Shown: positions 1 to 6,764 of the stretch, piece by piece | Position numbering within the stretch: the stretch's first letter is position 1 | Layout of the letters: each line of letters starts with the position of its first letter | Assembly: GCA_903839855.1 (NCBI GenBank) | Contig: CAIMEB010000082.1 | Coordinates: forward strand, 1-41,232 | Direction: 5' to 3' | From: an uncultured Methylococcaceae bacterium | Lineage (GTDB): Bacteria; Pseudomonadota; Gammaproteobacteria; Methylococcales; Methylomonadaceae | Length of the DNA stretch: 41,232 nt | Position numbers and translations under genes: made by a program | The notes under the pieces: model-generated | What the model saw: only the letters and a program-made list of their open reading frames with translations | Told to the model about the DNA's origin: nothing | Databases searched by the model: none

Positions 1-64
1 GATTTTTATGCATCTCTTCTAAGGTGAGAATTTCTTGCGAGGTGAGCTGTTTTATATAGAGCAT
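1..64 (-). CDS. Possible IS630-type transposase, N-terminal fragment (runs off the window)
   Basis: Reading leftwards from the ATG at 62-64 gives an open frame of 21 codons that leaves the window, beginning MLYIKQLTSQEI and continuing LTLEEMHKN. The spacing of a short 'LT..E...LEEMH..H/N' motif at the N-terminus resembles the helix-turn-helix start of IS630-family transposases as I remember them. The fragment is too short for a firm call; an unrelated small gene is the alternative. It lies downstream of pqqE on the same strand, so it would mark an insertion or rearrangement boundary at the end of the PQQ operon. Confidence 0.35.
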   Translation of the reverse strand, partial: MLYIKQLTSQEILTLEEMHKN

Positions 65-212
65 TTATAATTTAAAAATGACTCTATCATACGCTAAACA
101 TGCCAGGCCTTAGTTAAATTAATTATTCATAAGTACTTAAATTATGATTAATAACTATCGTAATGTACACAAGTAAATAATGAAAGTAAAGCTGATGAAG
201 CAGGAAATGCAA

Positions 213-243
213 GGGCTTTAACTACAGTATTTAGTTAAAGCCC
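213..243 (-). terminator. Hairpin downstream of pqqE
   Basis: A perfect 12-bp stem (GGGCTTTAACTA at 213-224 pairing with 232-243, 7-nt loop) starts about 20 nt past the pqqE stop codon. No good U-tract follows on the minus strand, so it may be a weak or factor-assisted terminator or an RNA-stabilising 3' hairpin for the pqq transcript. A separate perfect 16-bp palindrome, ATTATCTTAAGATAAT at 257-272, overlaps the pqqE stop codon. Confidence 0.5.
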
Positions 244-262
244 CTCTGGCTATGACATTATC

Positions 263-1390
263 TTAAGATAATAGCTTTGAGTTTTTACTGTTGCGAAAGA
301 CTAGCGGTTTTTCATTTGCTGATAACGCACTTTGAGTGGCTGAATCAATGGCCTCTTGAATCACGCCATGATGAGGGGATTTGCTACACACCGGGTCTGC
401 GTTGTGCATATCACCCGTCAATAAGTAAGCTTGGCAATGGCAGCCGCCAAAATCTTTTTCTTTTTCGTCACAACTGCTACAGGGTTCCTTCATCCAGTCC
501 GTGCCTCTGAAGTAACTAAAGGCTTTGGAGTCGTTCCAGATGTCTTCTATGCTGTAATCTTTTACATTCGGACAGTCAAGCCCGGGCAGTTCTCGTGCTG
601 AATGACACGGTAACGCAACGCCATCAGGTGCGATGGTTAAAAAAGTGGTGCCCCAACCATTCATACAGGCTTTAGGGCGGTCTTCATAAAAATCGGGCAC
701 CACATAATAGATTTTCATTTTACCCGCGACCTTTTCTTTAAAGGCCTGGGCAATGGCTTCGGCTTTTTCAAACTGCTCTTGGGTAGGTAACAATAAGTCC
801 CGATTAATATGCGCCCAACCGTAATATTGCGTGTTGGCTAATTCCAGATAATCAGCCCCTAATTCTTCTGCCATAGCAAGTATCTCTGGCATTTGATAAA
901 TATTCTCACGGTGTAATACCACACATAACACCATCGGATAGCCATGCTTTTTAACAAGATGCGCGACTTCTTGCTTGTGAGTAAACGATGCTGTACCCGC
1001 AATATGATCATTTAATTCCTGGCTACTGGCCTGAATGCTCACTTGAATATGATCCAGTCCCGCTTCTTTTAGGGTGATGATTTTATCTTCCGTTAAGCCA
1101 TAGCCCGACGTAATTAAATTGGAATAATAACCTAGGTCTCGGGCATGTTTAACCAGTTCTGGCAGATCTTGTCGGGTTAGCGGTTCTCCACCCGAAAAGC
1201 CTAGTTGTACTGCGCCCATTTTGCGGGCTTGGCTAAGCACACGTTTCCAGCCGTCCGTGTCTAATTCATCTTGATATTTGCTGTAATCAAGTGGATTAGA
1301 ACAATACGGACATTGTAGTGGGCAGGCATAAGTGAGCTCTGCTAATAACCAACGCGGAGGCGTGGGTTTAGTTTTGGTTAATCCAGCCAT
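263..1390 (-). CDS. pqqE: PqqE, PqqA peptide cyclase (radical SAM)
   Basis: This radical SAM enzyme makes the Glu-Tyr carbon-carbon crosslink in the PqqA peptide, the first step of pyrroloquinoline quinone synthesis, working with the chaperone PqqD. The radical SAM motif CPLQCPYC (C23, C27, C30 from the chosen start) is intact. A C-terminal SPASM-type cysteine cluster for auxiliary iron-sulfur clusters is visible in the CSSCDEKEKDFGGCHC region. The length of 375 aa is normal. I chose the ATG at 1390 (MAGLTKTK...) over an in-frame TTG at 1402 because an AGAGG box sits 12 nt upstream. The start overlaps the 3' end of pqqD by 23 nt, which suggests translational coupling. It is the last gene of the operon. 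Confidence 0.96.
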   Translation of the reverse strand: MAGLTKTKPTPPRWLLAELTYACPLQCPYCSNPLDYSKYQDELDTDGWKRVLSQARKMGAVQLGFSGGEPLTRQDLPELVKHARDLGYYSNLITSGYGLTEDKIITLKEAGLDHIQVSIQASSQELNDHIAGTASFTHKQEVAHLVKKHGYPMVLCVVLHRENIYQMPEILAMAEELGADYLELANTQYYGWAHINRDLLLPTQEQFEKAEAIAQAFKEKVAGKMKIYYVVPDFYEDRPKACMNGWGTTFLTIAPDGVALPCHSARELPGLDCPNVKDYSIEDIWNDSKAFSYFRGTDWMKEPCSSCDEKEKDFGGCHCQAYLLTGDMHNADPVCSKSPHHGVIQEAIDSATQSALSANEKPLVFRNSKNSKLLS

Positions 1391-1640
1391 TTTGTAATGC
1401 AACCTCTAAAAAAGCGGTGATGTCGTTAGTGAGTCCTGAGGTACTGAAAGCAGTTTCTAAATCGCTGACGATTTGAGCGAGGGTGCGCGTGCCATCACAG
1501 AGTTTTAGAATCTCAGCCGAGCTTTGATTAAGTTCCACCATGCCTTCTGGGTAAAGAATGACGTTCTTTTGTTGGGCTTCTTCCCATTGTAAGCGGTGAG
1601 TGCGAGAAAACTGAATAGGTAGATCTGGATTTATACTCAT
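1368..1640 (-). CDS. pqqD: PqqD, PqqA-binding chaperone
   Basis: PqqD is a small peptide-binding protein that presents PqqA to PqqE. The 90-aa product has the family layout: an N-terminal strand (P..F.R.HRLQWEEAQ), the 'VILYPEGMVELNQSSAEIL.LCDG' core, and a helical tail. The ATG at 1640 has no obvious Shine-Dalgarno sequence. In uninterrupted pqq operons pqqD usually follows pqqC directly, but here about 2.3 kb of foreign-looking genes lie between them. Expression may therefore depend on read-through or on a promoter in 1641-1749; I saw no convincing promoter there, only a weak TTGATT-like hexamer. Confidence 0.93.
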   Translation of the reverse strand: MSINPDLPIQFSRTHRLQWEEAQQKNVILYPEGMVELNQSSAEILKLCDGTRTLAQIVSDLETAFSTSGLTNDITAFLEVALQNGWINQN

Positions 1641-1749
1641 TATTTATGTTTTGTATTAAGTTAAGAAGAAGTCTCAATATTTCGATAGTTGTTTTTAATG
1701 AATTTTAGATATGCTCCAATCAAGTTACTATTATGGATTGATATCTTTA

Positions 1750-2379
1750 CTATTTGCAGCATTTGAAAATATTTTCGCCAAGTTTAAAAATAAATTCGAC
1801 AGCTTCTTTTACATCGGTTTCATCGATACTATTACGTAAATTTGTTTGTAAATCAATATCAGCTTCATGAACGATTAAATTTCTTCGACTAACGATACTT
1901 TTTAATTTCTTTTTTATATCGTCGTCACTACTATTAAACAGCCTAGCTATTTCTTGCCATTTTTGCTTTTCTTCCCAAATAAAACTTAACGCATCCGCGA
2001 TTTTATCGGGTTCTTGAAAAGCTAAATATTTATGTTTGACAATAATTTCCTGTTCAAAAAAGTATTCTGGGGGTTCTAATTGAAAGATATTCGGTTGTTG
2101 GCTGGTTTGTTGAATTTTATTGTAAGTTTCTAAAGAAATAGAAAAACAATTGAATTTTTTTGTTTTTGTACGTTGATTTATAAAAGCCTGTAACATGCCA
2201 ATTTTAACCAATTCATGTATTAATTTATCTAAGGCACTAATTGCGTAAACTAATTGTGATCTTAAAATATCAGATAAATCATTAGGCAGTTTCAAATCGC
2301 TTATCAAGTGATGATAGAGGGTATCCATTTCATTAACGGCTTTAATATTGCTCTTAAATTGCTCAAACGCCTTTAGCAT
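1750..2379 (-). CDS. HEPN-domain protein, putative RNase (RxxxxH motif)
   Basis: The protein has 209 aa from the ATG at 2379; an in-frame TTG at 2394 would add 5 aa. It is mostly helical. Near the C-terminus it carries SRRNLIVHEAD, in which R166 and H171 fit the R-x4-H catalytic signature of HEPN ribonucleases, in the sequence style of the RiboL-PSP/MAE_28990-like group. HEPN proteins are commonly toxins or effectors that cleave RNA in toxin-antitoxin, abortive-infection and CRISPR systems. The start overlaps the end of the upstream ParA-like gene by 17 nt, so the two are almost certainly co-translated. The family is assigned by motif only; a non-catalytic HEPN role is possible. It is AT-rich compared with the pqq genes on either side. 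Confidence 0.68.
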   Translation of the reverse strand: MLKAFEQFKSNIKAVNEMDTLYHHLISDLKLPNDLSDILRSQLVYAISALDKLIHELVKIGMLQAFINQRTKTKKFNCFSISLETYNKIQQTSQQPNIFQLEPPEYFFEQEIIVKHKYLAFQEPDKIADALSFIWEEKQKWQEIARLFNSSDDDIKKKLKSIVSRRNLIVHEADIDLQTNLRNSIDETDVKEAVEFIFKLGENIFKCCK

Positions 2380-3406
2380 ATTTTTCCAAGCCAATGATTT
2401 TATAAGCTAACGCCTTAAAATCCTCATGAAATCTATCTCTATTGGTTTCTAAACCTTGTAATACAGACCCTGTTTCTGCTATTTGTGCGCTTGTTAATGC
2501 AAATACGGGCACACCTGCTTCATAAGACTTTGGCAACAATCCTTGAAAATCCTTTAATTCTAATACACAGAAATCATCTGAAATACCAACTTCATCATAA
2601 ACTGCTTGTGGGAAAAGCATGTGATGTTTAGCGATTTCTGGGGCAAATTTTTCGCGTACAATATTTTTTATTTCGCTAATATTATCTCGGTAAGGTCTTG
2701 CAGCTTTGCCTTTTCTTATATTAAACCTCTGAATTAATTCACCGATAAATTTAGGTTGTGCGTTTGCCAACGGATAGGTTGCATCTGCAAACAATGGGCG
2801 CATTCTCTCTGCCCAATCAACCCATCTGGGCAAAACAACAGAAAGAGTATTGAGCGCCATGATTGAGAAAGGGTCAGGATTAGTTGGGATAATGAAAGCA
2901 TCACTGGAGATAAAAAGATTTTGATTAATAGCACTTAGTCCAGGATTAAGATCAATCAAAACAAAATCAATATTATATCTTGCCGCTGTTTTTCCAATTA
3001 ACTCATTGAATGCACCTGGTAAGTTTTCAAGTGCAGTAATGGCGTTGTTTGAGTTTTGGGCAAAACTCAATGATGCGTCATATTCACTTAAATCAGCATG
3101 TCCCGCCAATAAAAACAAATTACCATTGACCGCAGGGCTGAAACAAGAAACGGCTTCTATGGGTTTGGGTTTTCCTTGAAAAGCAACTTTTACGCCGTCT
3201 TTTATATTTTGAAATTGAGTTGTAGGCTCAAAATAATATTTTTCGAAATCTTCGCCTAAAATTAAACTTGAGAGATTACATTGAGGATCTGCATCTACAA
3301 GCAATACTTTTTTCCCAAGAGAAGCCAGCATCCATCCTAGATTGTAGGTGGTTGTCGTTTTGCTTACCCCACCTTTGTGATTAAAAAGTACAATTTTTGT
3401 AGTCAT
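2363..3406 (-). CDS. ParA/Soj-family P-loop ATPase
   Basis: The 347-aa product starts with a deviant Walker A motif, KGGVSKTT (residues 11-18), followed by VLLVDADPQCNLSS and, later, the Walker B-like segment IDFVLIDLNPGLSAINQN. These are hallmarks of the ParA/MinD/Soj family, which forms ATP-dependent dimers that often bind DNA. No parB-like gene is adjacent; the translationally coupled partner is the HEPN protein. The protein is longer than chromosomal Soj (about 255 aa), with an extra C-terminal region (about residues 250-347) of unknown role. This arrangement points to an accessory module, perhaps defence or addiction, rather than chromosome partitioning. A 14-bp palindrome overlaps the ribosome-binding region upstream of the start. 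Confidence 0.85.
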   Translation of the reverse strand: MTTKIVLFNHKGGVSKTTTTYNLGWMLASLGKKVLLVDADPQCNLSSLILGEDFEKYYFEPTTQFQNIKDGVKVAFQGKPKPIEAVSCFSPAVNGNLFLLAGHADLSEYDASLSFAQNSNNAITALENLPGAFNELIGKTAARYNIDFVLIDLNPGLSAINQNLFISSDAFIIPTNPDPFSIMALNTLSVVLPRWVDWAERMRPLFADATYPLANAQPKFIGELIQRFNIRKGKAARPYRDNISEIKNIVREKFAPEIAKHHMLFPQAVYDEVGISDDFCVLELKDFQGLLPKSYEAGVPVFALTSAQIAETGSVLQGLETNRDRFHEDFKALAYKIIGLEKYAKGV

Positions 3407-3411
3407 AATGT

Positions 3412-3425
3412 ATTCGCTGGCGAAT
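3412..3425. promoter_or_regulatory. Palindrome at the parA-like gene start (candidate operator)
   Basis: ATTCGC-TG-GCGAAT is an inverted repeat with 6-bp arms and a 2-nt centre. It ends 5 nt upstream of the ATG of the ParA-like gene and takes the place of a recognisable Shine-Dalgarno sequence. Autoregulated toxin-antitoxin and partition operons often carry such an operator here, but binding by the encoded proteins is only inference. Confidence 0.35.
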
Positions 3426-3479
3426 GTGATTGGTTGTGATGCCCTGCGGTTTAGCGCGGTAGGCGTAAAGAGTCCTATT

Positions 3480-3947
3480 TTACTTAATGGTTAACTTGAT
3501 GCCGTAAGTTGATTGTTCTAATTCCCCTGTTTTGCCATAATAATCAACAACGCCATTTTCCCAGACAATCCAAACTTCCTCTGCGCCTGCCTGCAAATAG
3601 AGCTGCACTTTGTTGGTCATTTCTTCTTTAGAGTTGGAAGGAGACACAATTTCAACGCACAGTTCAGGCGCGTATGAATAGGGCGTTTGATAACCATATT
3701 GTTTAATAAATGCCTTGGAACACCAAGCGACATCGGCGACTTTTACCCCATCGGTGGTTTGTACTGAGCATTCGGTGAGTGCCTCGCCTTTCTTGAGTTT
3801 GCGTTCAAGCAATGTGCCGATTTGTGACTGTAAACGACCGTGTTTATTGGAAGCCGGGGTCATTTCAACTTTTCCATAGCGGTTTAACTCAATCTTAAAA
3901 GGCAAGTTTTTAAAATACGGATTATCAATTACTTCTGACCATTGCAT
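3480..3947 (-). CDS. Uma2-family (DUF820) putative endonuclease
   Basis: The 155-aa product has the Uma2/DUF820 layout of a PD-(D/E)XK-like restriction fold: an N-terminal 'E..RYGKVEMTPAS..HG..QS.I' segment, a central acidic residue in VKVADVAWCS, and PELCVEIVSPSNS followed by K..LYLQAGAEEVWIV. These small proteins are abundant in cyanobacteria and methanotrophs, where their biological role is unsettled; some lie next to mobile or defence genes. The ATG at 3947 has a good AGGAAAG box 8 nt upstream. The gene sits just downstream of pqqC (34 nt gap) and upstream of the ParA-like gene, so it belongs to the block that splits the pqq operon. Confidence 0.85.
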   Translation of the reverse strand: MQWSEVIDNPYFKNLPFKIELNRYGKVEMTPASNKHGRLQSQIGTLLERKLKKGEALTECSVQTTDGVKVADVAWCSKAFIKQYGYQTPYSYAPELCVEIVSPSNSKEEMTNKVQLYLQAGAEEVWIVWENGVVDYYGKTGELEQSTYGIKLTIK

Positions 3948-3981
3948 CGCATCTTTCCTGTTATATCAACACTAAAGCAAG

Positions 3982-4713
3982 CTAAGCTTCAATATTATAA
4001 TACGGAGGCATGTCATTGATATAAGCCATATACATGGCATCAGCCATTGTCCATAGCACATCTAGTTTAAATTTTAATATCTCTATCATCCGGTCTTGTT
4101 GTTCACGGGTGTTATACCAGTCCAAGGTAATCGCTAGACCGTGTTCAACATCCCGACGCGCTTCGGTTAGACGCTTACGGAAATAATTGTAGCCTTCGAT
4201 ATCAACCCAAGGGTAGTGCTCAGGCCAGTTATCCAAACGTTGTTGATGAATTTTGGGTGCAAACAGTTCAGTAAGGGATGAACTGGCCGCTTCATGCCAT
4301 TCAGCTCTACGGGCAAAGTTAACATAAGCATCCACTGCAAAACGCACGCCTGGCAATACGTGTTTTAAAGAGGTAATATCTTCGCGTGTCAAACCTACCG
4401 CTATACCTAATTGAATCCAGGCTTCAATGCCGCCTGGATCGCCGGGGTGTCCATCGTGATCTAAAATACGTTGTATCCATTTCGCACGGGTTTCCCGGTC
4501 AGGACAGTTAGCTAAAATATTAGCATCTTTAATAGGAATACTAACTTGATAATAGAAGCGGTTAGCGACCCAGCCCTGTAATTGTTCACGGGTGAGTTTT
4601 CCGTCATTCATCAGGGTGTGGTAAGGGTGATGAATATGGTAATACTTTTCCATACCGCGCAGGGCGGCTTCAAATTCGGTTGTTGTCCATGCTTTATTAT
4701 CGTTATTGCTCAT
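3982..4713 (-). CDS. pqqC: PqqC, pyrroloquinoline-quinone synthase
   Basis: PqqC catalyses the final ring closure and eight-electron oxidation that yields PQQ, without a metal cofactor. The 243-aa product is all-helical with the family's conserved segments: [16 protein letters not shown] near the N-terminus, [16 protein letters not shown], the [10 protein letters not shown] region and [18 protein letters not shown]. The start is the ATG at 4713 (MSNNDNKAW); the in-frame TTG at 4725 is less likely. It follows pqqB after about 60 nt. After it the standard gene order breaks: pqqD is 2.3 kb further on. Confidence 0.96.
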   Translation of the reverse strand: MSNNDNKAWTTTEFEAALRGMEKYYHIHHPYHTLMNDGKLTREQLQGWVANRFYYQVSIPIKDANILANCPDRETRAKWIQRILDHDGHPGDPGGIEAWIQLGIAVGLTREDITSLKHVLPGVRFAVDAYVNFARRAEWHEAASSSLTELFAPKIHQQRLDNWPEHYPWVDIEGYNYFRKRLTEARRDVEHGLAITLDWYNTREQQDRMIEILKFKLDVLWTMADAMYMAYINDMPPYYNIEA

Positions 4714-4775
4714 GGTGATTTCCAATGTGTGTGAGTCAGAAGTAGGCTTCTGTTAAATACTATCGATCGTAACTA

Positions 4776-5687
4776 CTATAAATCGATTTCCATACCATCG
4801 TAAGATACTTCAATGCCAGCGGCATCCAAGATTTTACGCGGTTCGGAATCTTCGTCTAAAATAGGGTTGGTGTTATTGATGTGGATCAAAATCTTCCGTG
4901 ATTTTGCAACGCCATTCAGTACCTCTATCATACCGCCTGGGCCTGATTGGGGTAAATGCCCGATTTCACGCGCTTTCTTAGGACTAATGCCTTGAGTACA
5001 CATTTCATCTTCAGTCCAGAATGTACCGTCTACCAATAGACAATCAACGGCTTGCAGGGCATCCATTACATGCGGTTCAATTTCGCCGAGACCGGGTGAA
5101 TAAAATACTTTTTTGCCGGTTGATATTTGTTCAATGATAACACCGATGTTATCCCCTTCGTGCGGATCATGGCGGTGCGGTGAGTAAGGTGGTGCTTTGC
5201 TTTTTAAGGCTTGAGTATAAAAGCGTAAGTCGGCTATCGCCGGAATTGTAAAGCCGCTACCATCCACCGGCACGGGATGATGATTGACCGTGCAATAATG
5301 TTCCAGCATGTTAAATAAAGGAAAACCGGTGGTCAGGTCTTGCTTAACCATGTCAGTACAGTACACCTCCAATGGCTTGCCTTCTCTAAGCATTAACAAG
5401 CCGGTAGTATGATCAATCTGGCTATCTATTAACATGATCGCTTTGATACCGGTGTCGCGTATGCCTTCTTTGGGCTGGATAGCGGGGAAGGCTTCCAGTT
5501 GCGCACGAATATCCGGTGAGGTGTTAAAAACCAGCCAGTTTTTATTGTCAGTACTGACCGCAATAGACGACTGAGTGCGGGATTTACCTTGCATGGTGTG
5601 GTTACGTATACGGTGACAATTATGGCAGTTGCAATTCCATTGAGGAAAGCCACCACCCGCACCTGAACCAAGAACTCTAATTTTCAT
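4776..5687 (-). CDS. pqqB: PqqB, metallo-beta-lactamase-fold PQQ biosynthesis protein
   Basis: The 303-aa product has the metallo-beta-lactamase fold of PqqB, thought to hydroxylate the tyrosine of the crosslinked PqqA-derived intermediate. Visible features are the N-terminal [15 protein letters not shown] start, a CNCHNC cysteine cluster (potential metal site), the [14 protein letters not shown] strand-loop, [23 protein letters not shown] and a C-terminal [13 protein letters not shown] motif. Length matches the family. It is read after the hairpin that follows pqqA, so its level is probably below that of pqqA. Confidence 0.96.
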   Translation of the reverse strand: MKIRVLGSGAGGGFPQWNCNCHNCHRIRNHTMQGKSRTQSSIAVSTDNKNWLVFNTSPDIRAQLEAFPAIQPKEGIRDTGIKAIMLIDSQIDHTTGLLMLREGKPLEVYCTDMVKQDLTTGFPLFNMLEHYCTVNHHPVPVDGSGFTIPAIADLRFYTQALKSKAPPYSPHRHDPHEGDNIGVIIEQISTGKKVFYSPGLGEIEPHVMDALQAVDCLLVDGTFWTEDEMCTQGISPKKAREIGHLPQSGPGGMIEVLNGVAKSRKILIHINNTNPILDEDSEPRKILDAAGIEVSYDGMEIDL

Positions 5688-5741
5688 ATTGAAAGCCTAA
5701 GAAGAAATGTTTAAATGATACGGGAATAACGATTTTCAGGC

Positions 5742-5770
5742 AAAAAAAAGGGGCTCTTATGAACCCCTTT
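5742..5770 (-). terminator. Intrinsic terminator/attenuator between pqqA and pqqB
   Basis: On the minus strand AAAGGGGTTC-ATAA-GAGCCCCTTT is followed by a run of eight T residues: a textbook Rho-independent hairpin with one G-T pair. It lies about 50 nt past the pqqA stop and about 55 nt before pqqB. Partial termination here would give an abundant short pqqA transcript and less pqqB-E mRNA. This suits a peptide substrate needed in excess over its enzymes, and short pqqA-rich transcripts are known in other PQQ producers. Confidence 0.8.
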
Positions 5771-5818
5771 CTTTATACCGACCATTGTAGCTCCCGACAA
5801 TTAAGTCAGGAAAAGTGC

Positions 5819-5893
5819 TTAACGGTTGTAGATGTACATTGTAACTTCAAAGCCGAAACGTAAGTCAGTAAAGCTTGGTGTTTCCCATTTCAT
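5819..5893 (-). CDS. pqqA: PqqA, PQQ precursor peptide
   Basis: A 24-codon gene encodes a peptide beginning MKWETPSFTDLRFGFEVT and ending MYIYNR. The invariant Glu and Tyr of the ExxxY motif (E16 and Y20) are present; PqqE crosslinks these two side chains to build PQQ. A strong GGAGG Shine-Dalgarno lies 7 nt before the ATG. It is the first gene of the operon, is preceded by a near-consensus promoter and is followed by an attenuator hairpin. Confidence 0.95.
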   Translation of the reverse strand: MKWETPSFTDLRFGFEVTMYIYNR

Positions 5894-5953
5894 AGTGAAC
5901 CTCCGGTAATTATTAGAATAGAGTTGCTAGCTTGATCAAGTAAGCCAGTTAAA

Positions 5954-5982
5954 ATTATACGATGAACTATTTTTTTAAGCAA
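5954..5982 (-). promoter_or_regulatory. Sigma-70-type promoter of pqqA
   Basis: On the minus strand TTGCTT (5977-5982) and TATAAT (5954-5959) are separated by exactly 17 bp containing an A-tract. Transcription would start near 5947, leaving a leader of roughly 50 nt before pqqA. The -10 box is perfect and the -35 box matches 4 of 6 consensus bases (TTGACA). Confidence 0.65.
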
Positions 5983-6021
5983 CAACTGTACGATTTACAG
6001 GGAACTCATATAAAATACCAA

Positions 6022-6070
6022 ACAGTCAGTAACCTCGGTGACATTTTACGCCATCGAGACGACTGGCTGT
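6022..6070. promoter_or_regulatory. Dyad-symmetric element upstream of the pqqA promoter
   Basis: Outer arms ACAGTCAGT (6022-6030) and ACTGGCTGT (6062-6070) pair at 8 of 9 positions. Inner arms CTCG (6034-6037) and CGAG (6055-6058) keep the same 3-nt offset on both sides. The dyad is centred about 65 bp upstream of the -35 box, a typical place for an activator site, or it could be a transcribed hairpin. No known regulator motif was recognised. The rest of 5983-6172 shows nothing else. Confidence 0.35.
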
Positions 6071-6172
6071 AGTATTCTTATCATAACTACGTCATAATAA
6101 CCCTCTATCTAGTTGACTTTTAAATTAAAAGCCATGGGATATTCCTATCAAAACTATGCTATTTAATTGTTT

Positions 6173-6295
6173 ATGCGGCCTAAAAATAAATCGGCACGAG
6201 AGAGGCTGAATGCTACTTTTATTGGCTCAGGTAATGCTGATTGGCCGCTACTGGTTGAAAAATTAGTGAGTCTTCTTGGTATGTATGGCACCTAA
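6173..6295 (+). pseudogene. Short ORF fragment, unidentified
   Basis: A 40-codon open frame starts MRPKNKSARERLNATF and ends at a TAA just before the HipA-like remnant. Its composition looks like real coding sequence (a basic N-terminus, then DWPLLVEKLVSLLG), but it is too short to name. It lies in line with two other broken gene pieces, so it is most simply read as debris of a larger lost locus. An independent small gene is possible, although no clear Shine-Dalgarno precedes it. Confidence 0.3.
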
Positions 6296-6443
6296 AACTT
6301 TAGTGCAAGAAGTGCTGATTTTATGGTGGTTCGGTCGATTAATAGGCAATACCGATATGCATCTGGGCAATCTTTTTACCACCAAAGCAAACGAAACTTC
6401 TTTGATAATAAACGTAACGATCACTATTCATTACGTAACGTAG
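6270..6443 (+). pseudogene. HipA-type kinase remnant
   Basis: In the frame open from 6270 to the TAG at 6441-6443, the sequence WWFGRLIGNTDMHLGNLF carries the HipA/YjjJ-family catalytic-loop signature N-x-D-x-H-x-x-N. HipA-type proteins are Ser/Thr kinases acting as toxins in type II toxin-antitoxin modules. Only about 30 codons are recognisable; the C-terminal part dissolves into the 42-bp repeat array and no intact N-terminus is nearby. It is a dead fragment. Confidence 0.6.
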
Positions 6444-6622
6444 ACAGTTTGAAACGTAACGTTCGCTATTGATTACGTAACGTAAGTAGTTAAAATCGTA
6501 ACGTTCATAATTGATTACGTAACGAAAGTAGTTTGAAACATAACGTTTATTATTGACTACGTAACGAACGTAGTTAGAAACGTAACGTTTATTATTAATT
6601 ACGTAACGAACGTAGTTAGAAA
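6405..6622. repeat. 42-bp tandem repeat array with 21-bp-phased ACGTAACG boxes
   Basis: About five diverged 42-bp units follow one another. Each splits into two 21-bp halves that both contain (A)CGTAACG, so the box recurs every 20-22 bp, or about two helical turns. The units closest to 6620 are most alike (for example gaaacgtaacgtttattatta then attacgtaacgaacgtagtta); the left units are more degenerate. The minus strand is open across it and would encode a heptad-like RYV.N.. repeat, probably an accident of the period being a multiple of three. The array separates the HipA remnant from the DUF2442 remnant. It could be a protein-binding (iteron-like) array, a recombination product or simple expansion. 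Confidence 0.85.
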
Positions 6623-6764
6623 AGAACTCCAATCAGCAACATTTAGACAGTTAACTAATTACCAGTTTATTTGCCAAGGATCAGGCATAGAATGGATAGA
6701 ATTAGATTATCATTTAAACATTGAAAGCATGCTACTTTCACAGATAAAAGAGCAGGCAGCGTAA
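6618..6764 (+). pseudogene. DUF2442-family C-terminal remnant
   Basis: The frame ending at the TAA 6762-6764 reads KELQSATFRQLTNYQF then ICQGSGIEWIELDYHLNIES and MLLSQIKEQ. It matches the ending pattern of DUF2442 proteins (L..AT..Q...Y...G.G.GI.W..LD.DL....LL). The N-terminal half is missing, replaced by the repeat array. DUF2442 proteins often accompany small DUF4160-type partners in toxin-antitoxin-like pairs, so this is consistent with an eroded accessory locus. Confidence 0.6.

Noticed and set aside
277-510. Plus-strand ORF antisense to pqqE
   Set aside because: Shadow frame over the conserved C-terminus of pqqE with no ribosome-binding site.
2363-3406. Chromosome-partitioning ParA with a replication origin nearby
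   Set aside because: No parB, gidA/gidB, DnaA boxes or parS-like sites seen; the partner is a HEPN protein instead.
6405-6622. CRISPR array
   Set aside because: The units follow one another without unique spacers, and no cas genes are present.
6339-6632. 97-codon minus-strand ORF with RYV.N.. heptads
   Set aside because: It exists only because the 42-bp repeat is a multiple of three; no ribosome-binding site or non-repeat conserved sequence was seen. Recorded as a repeat array instead.
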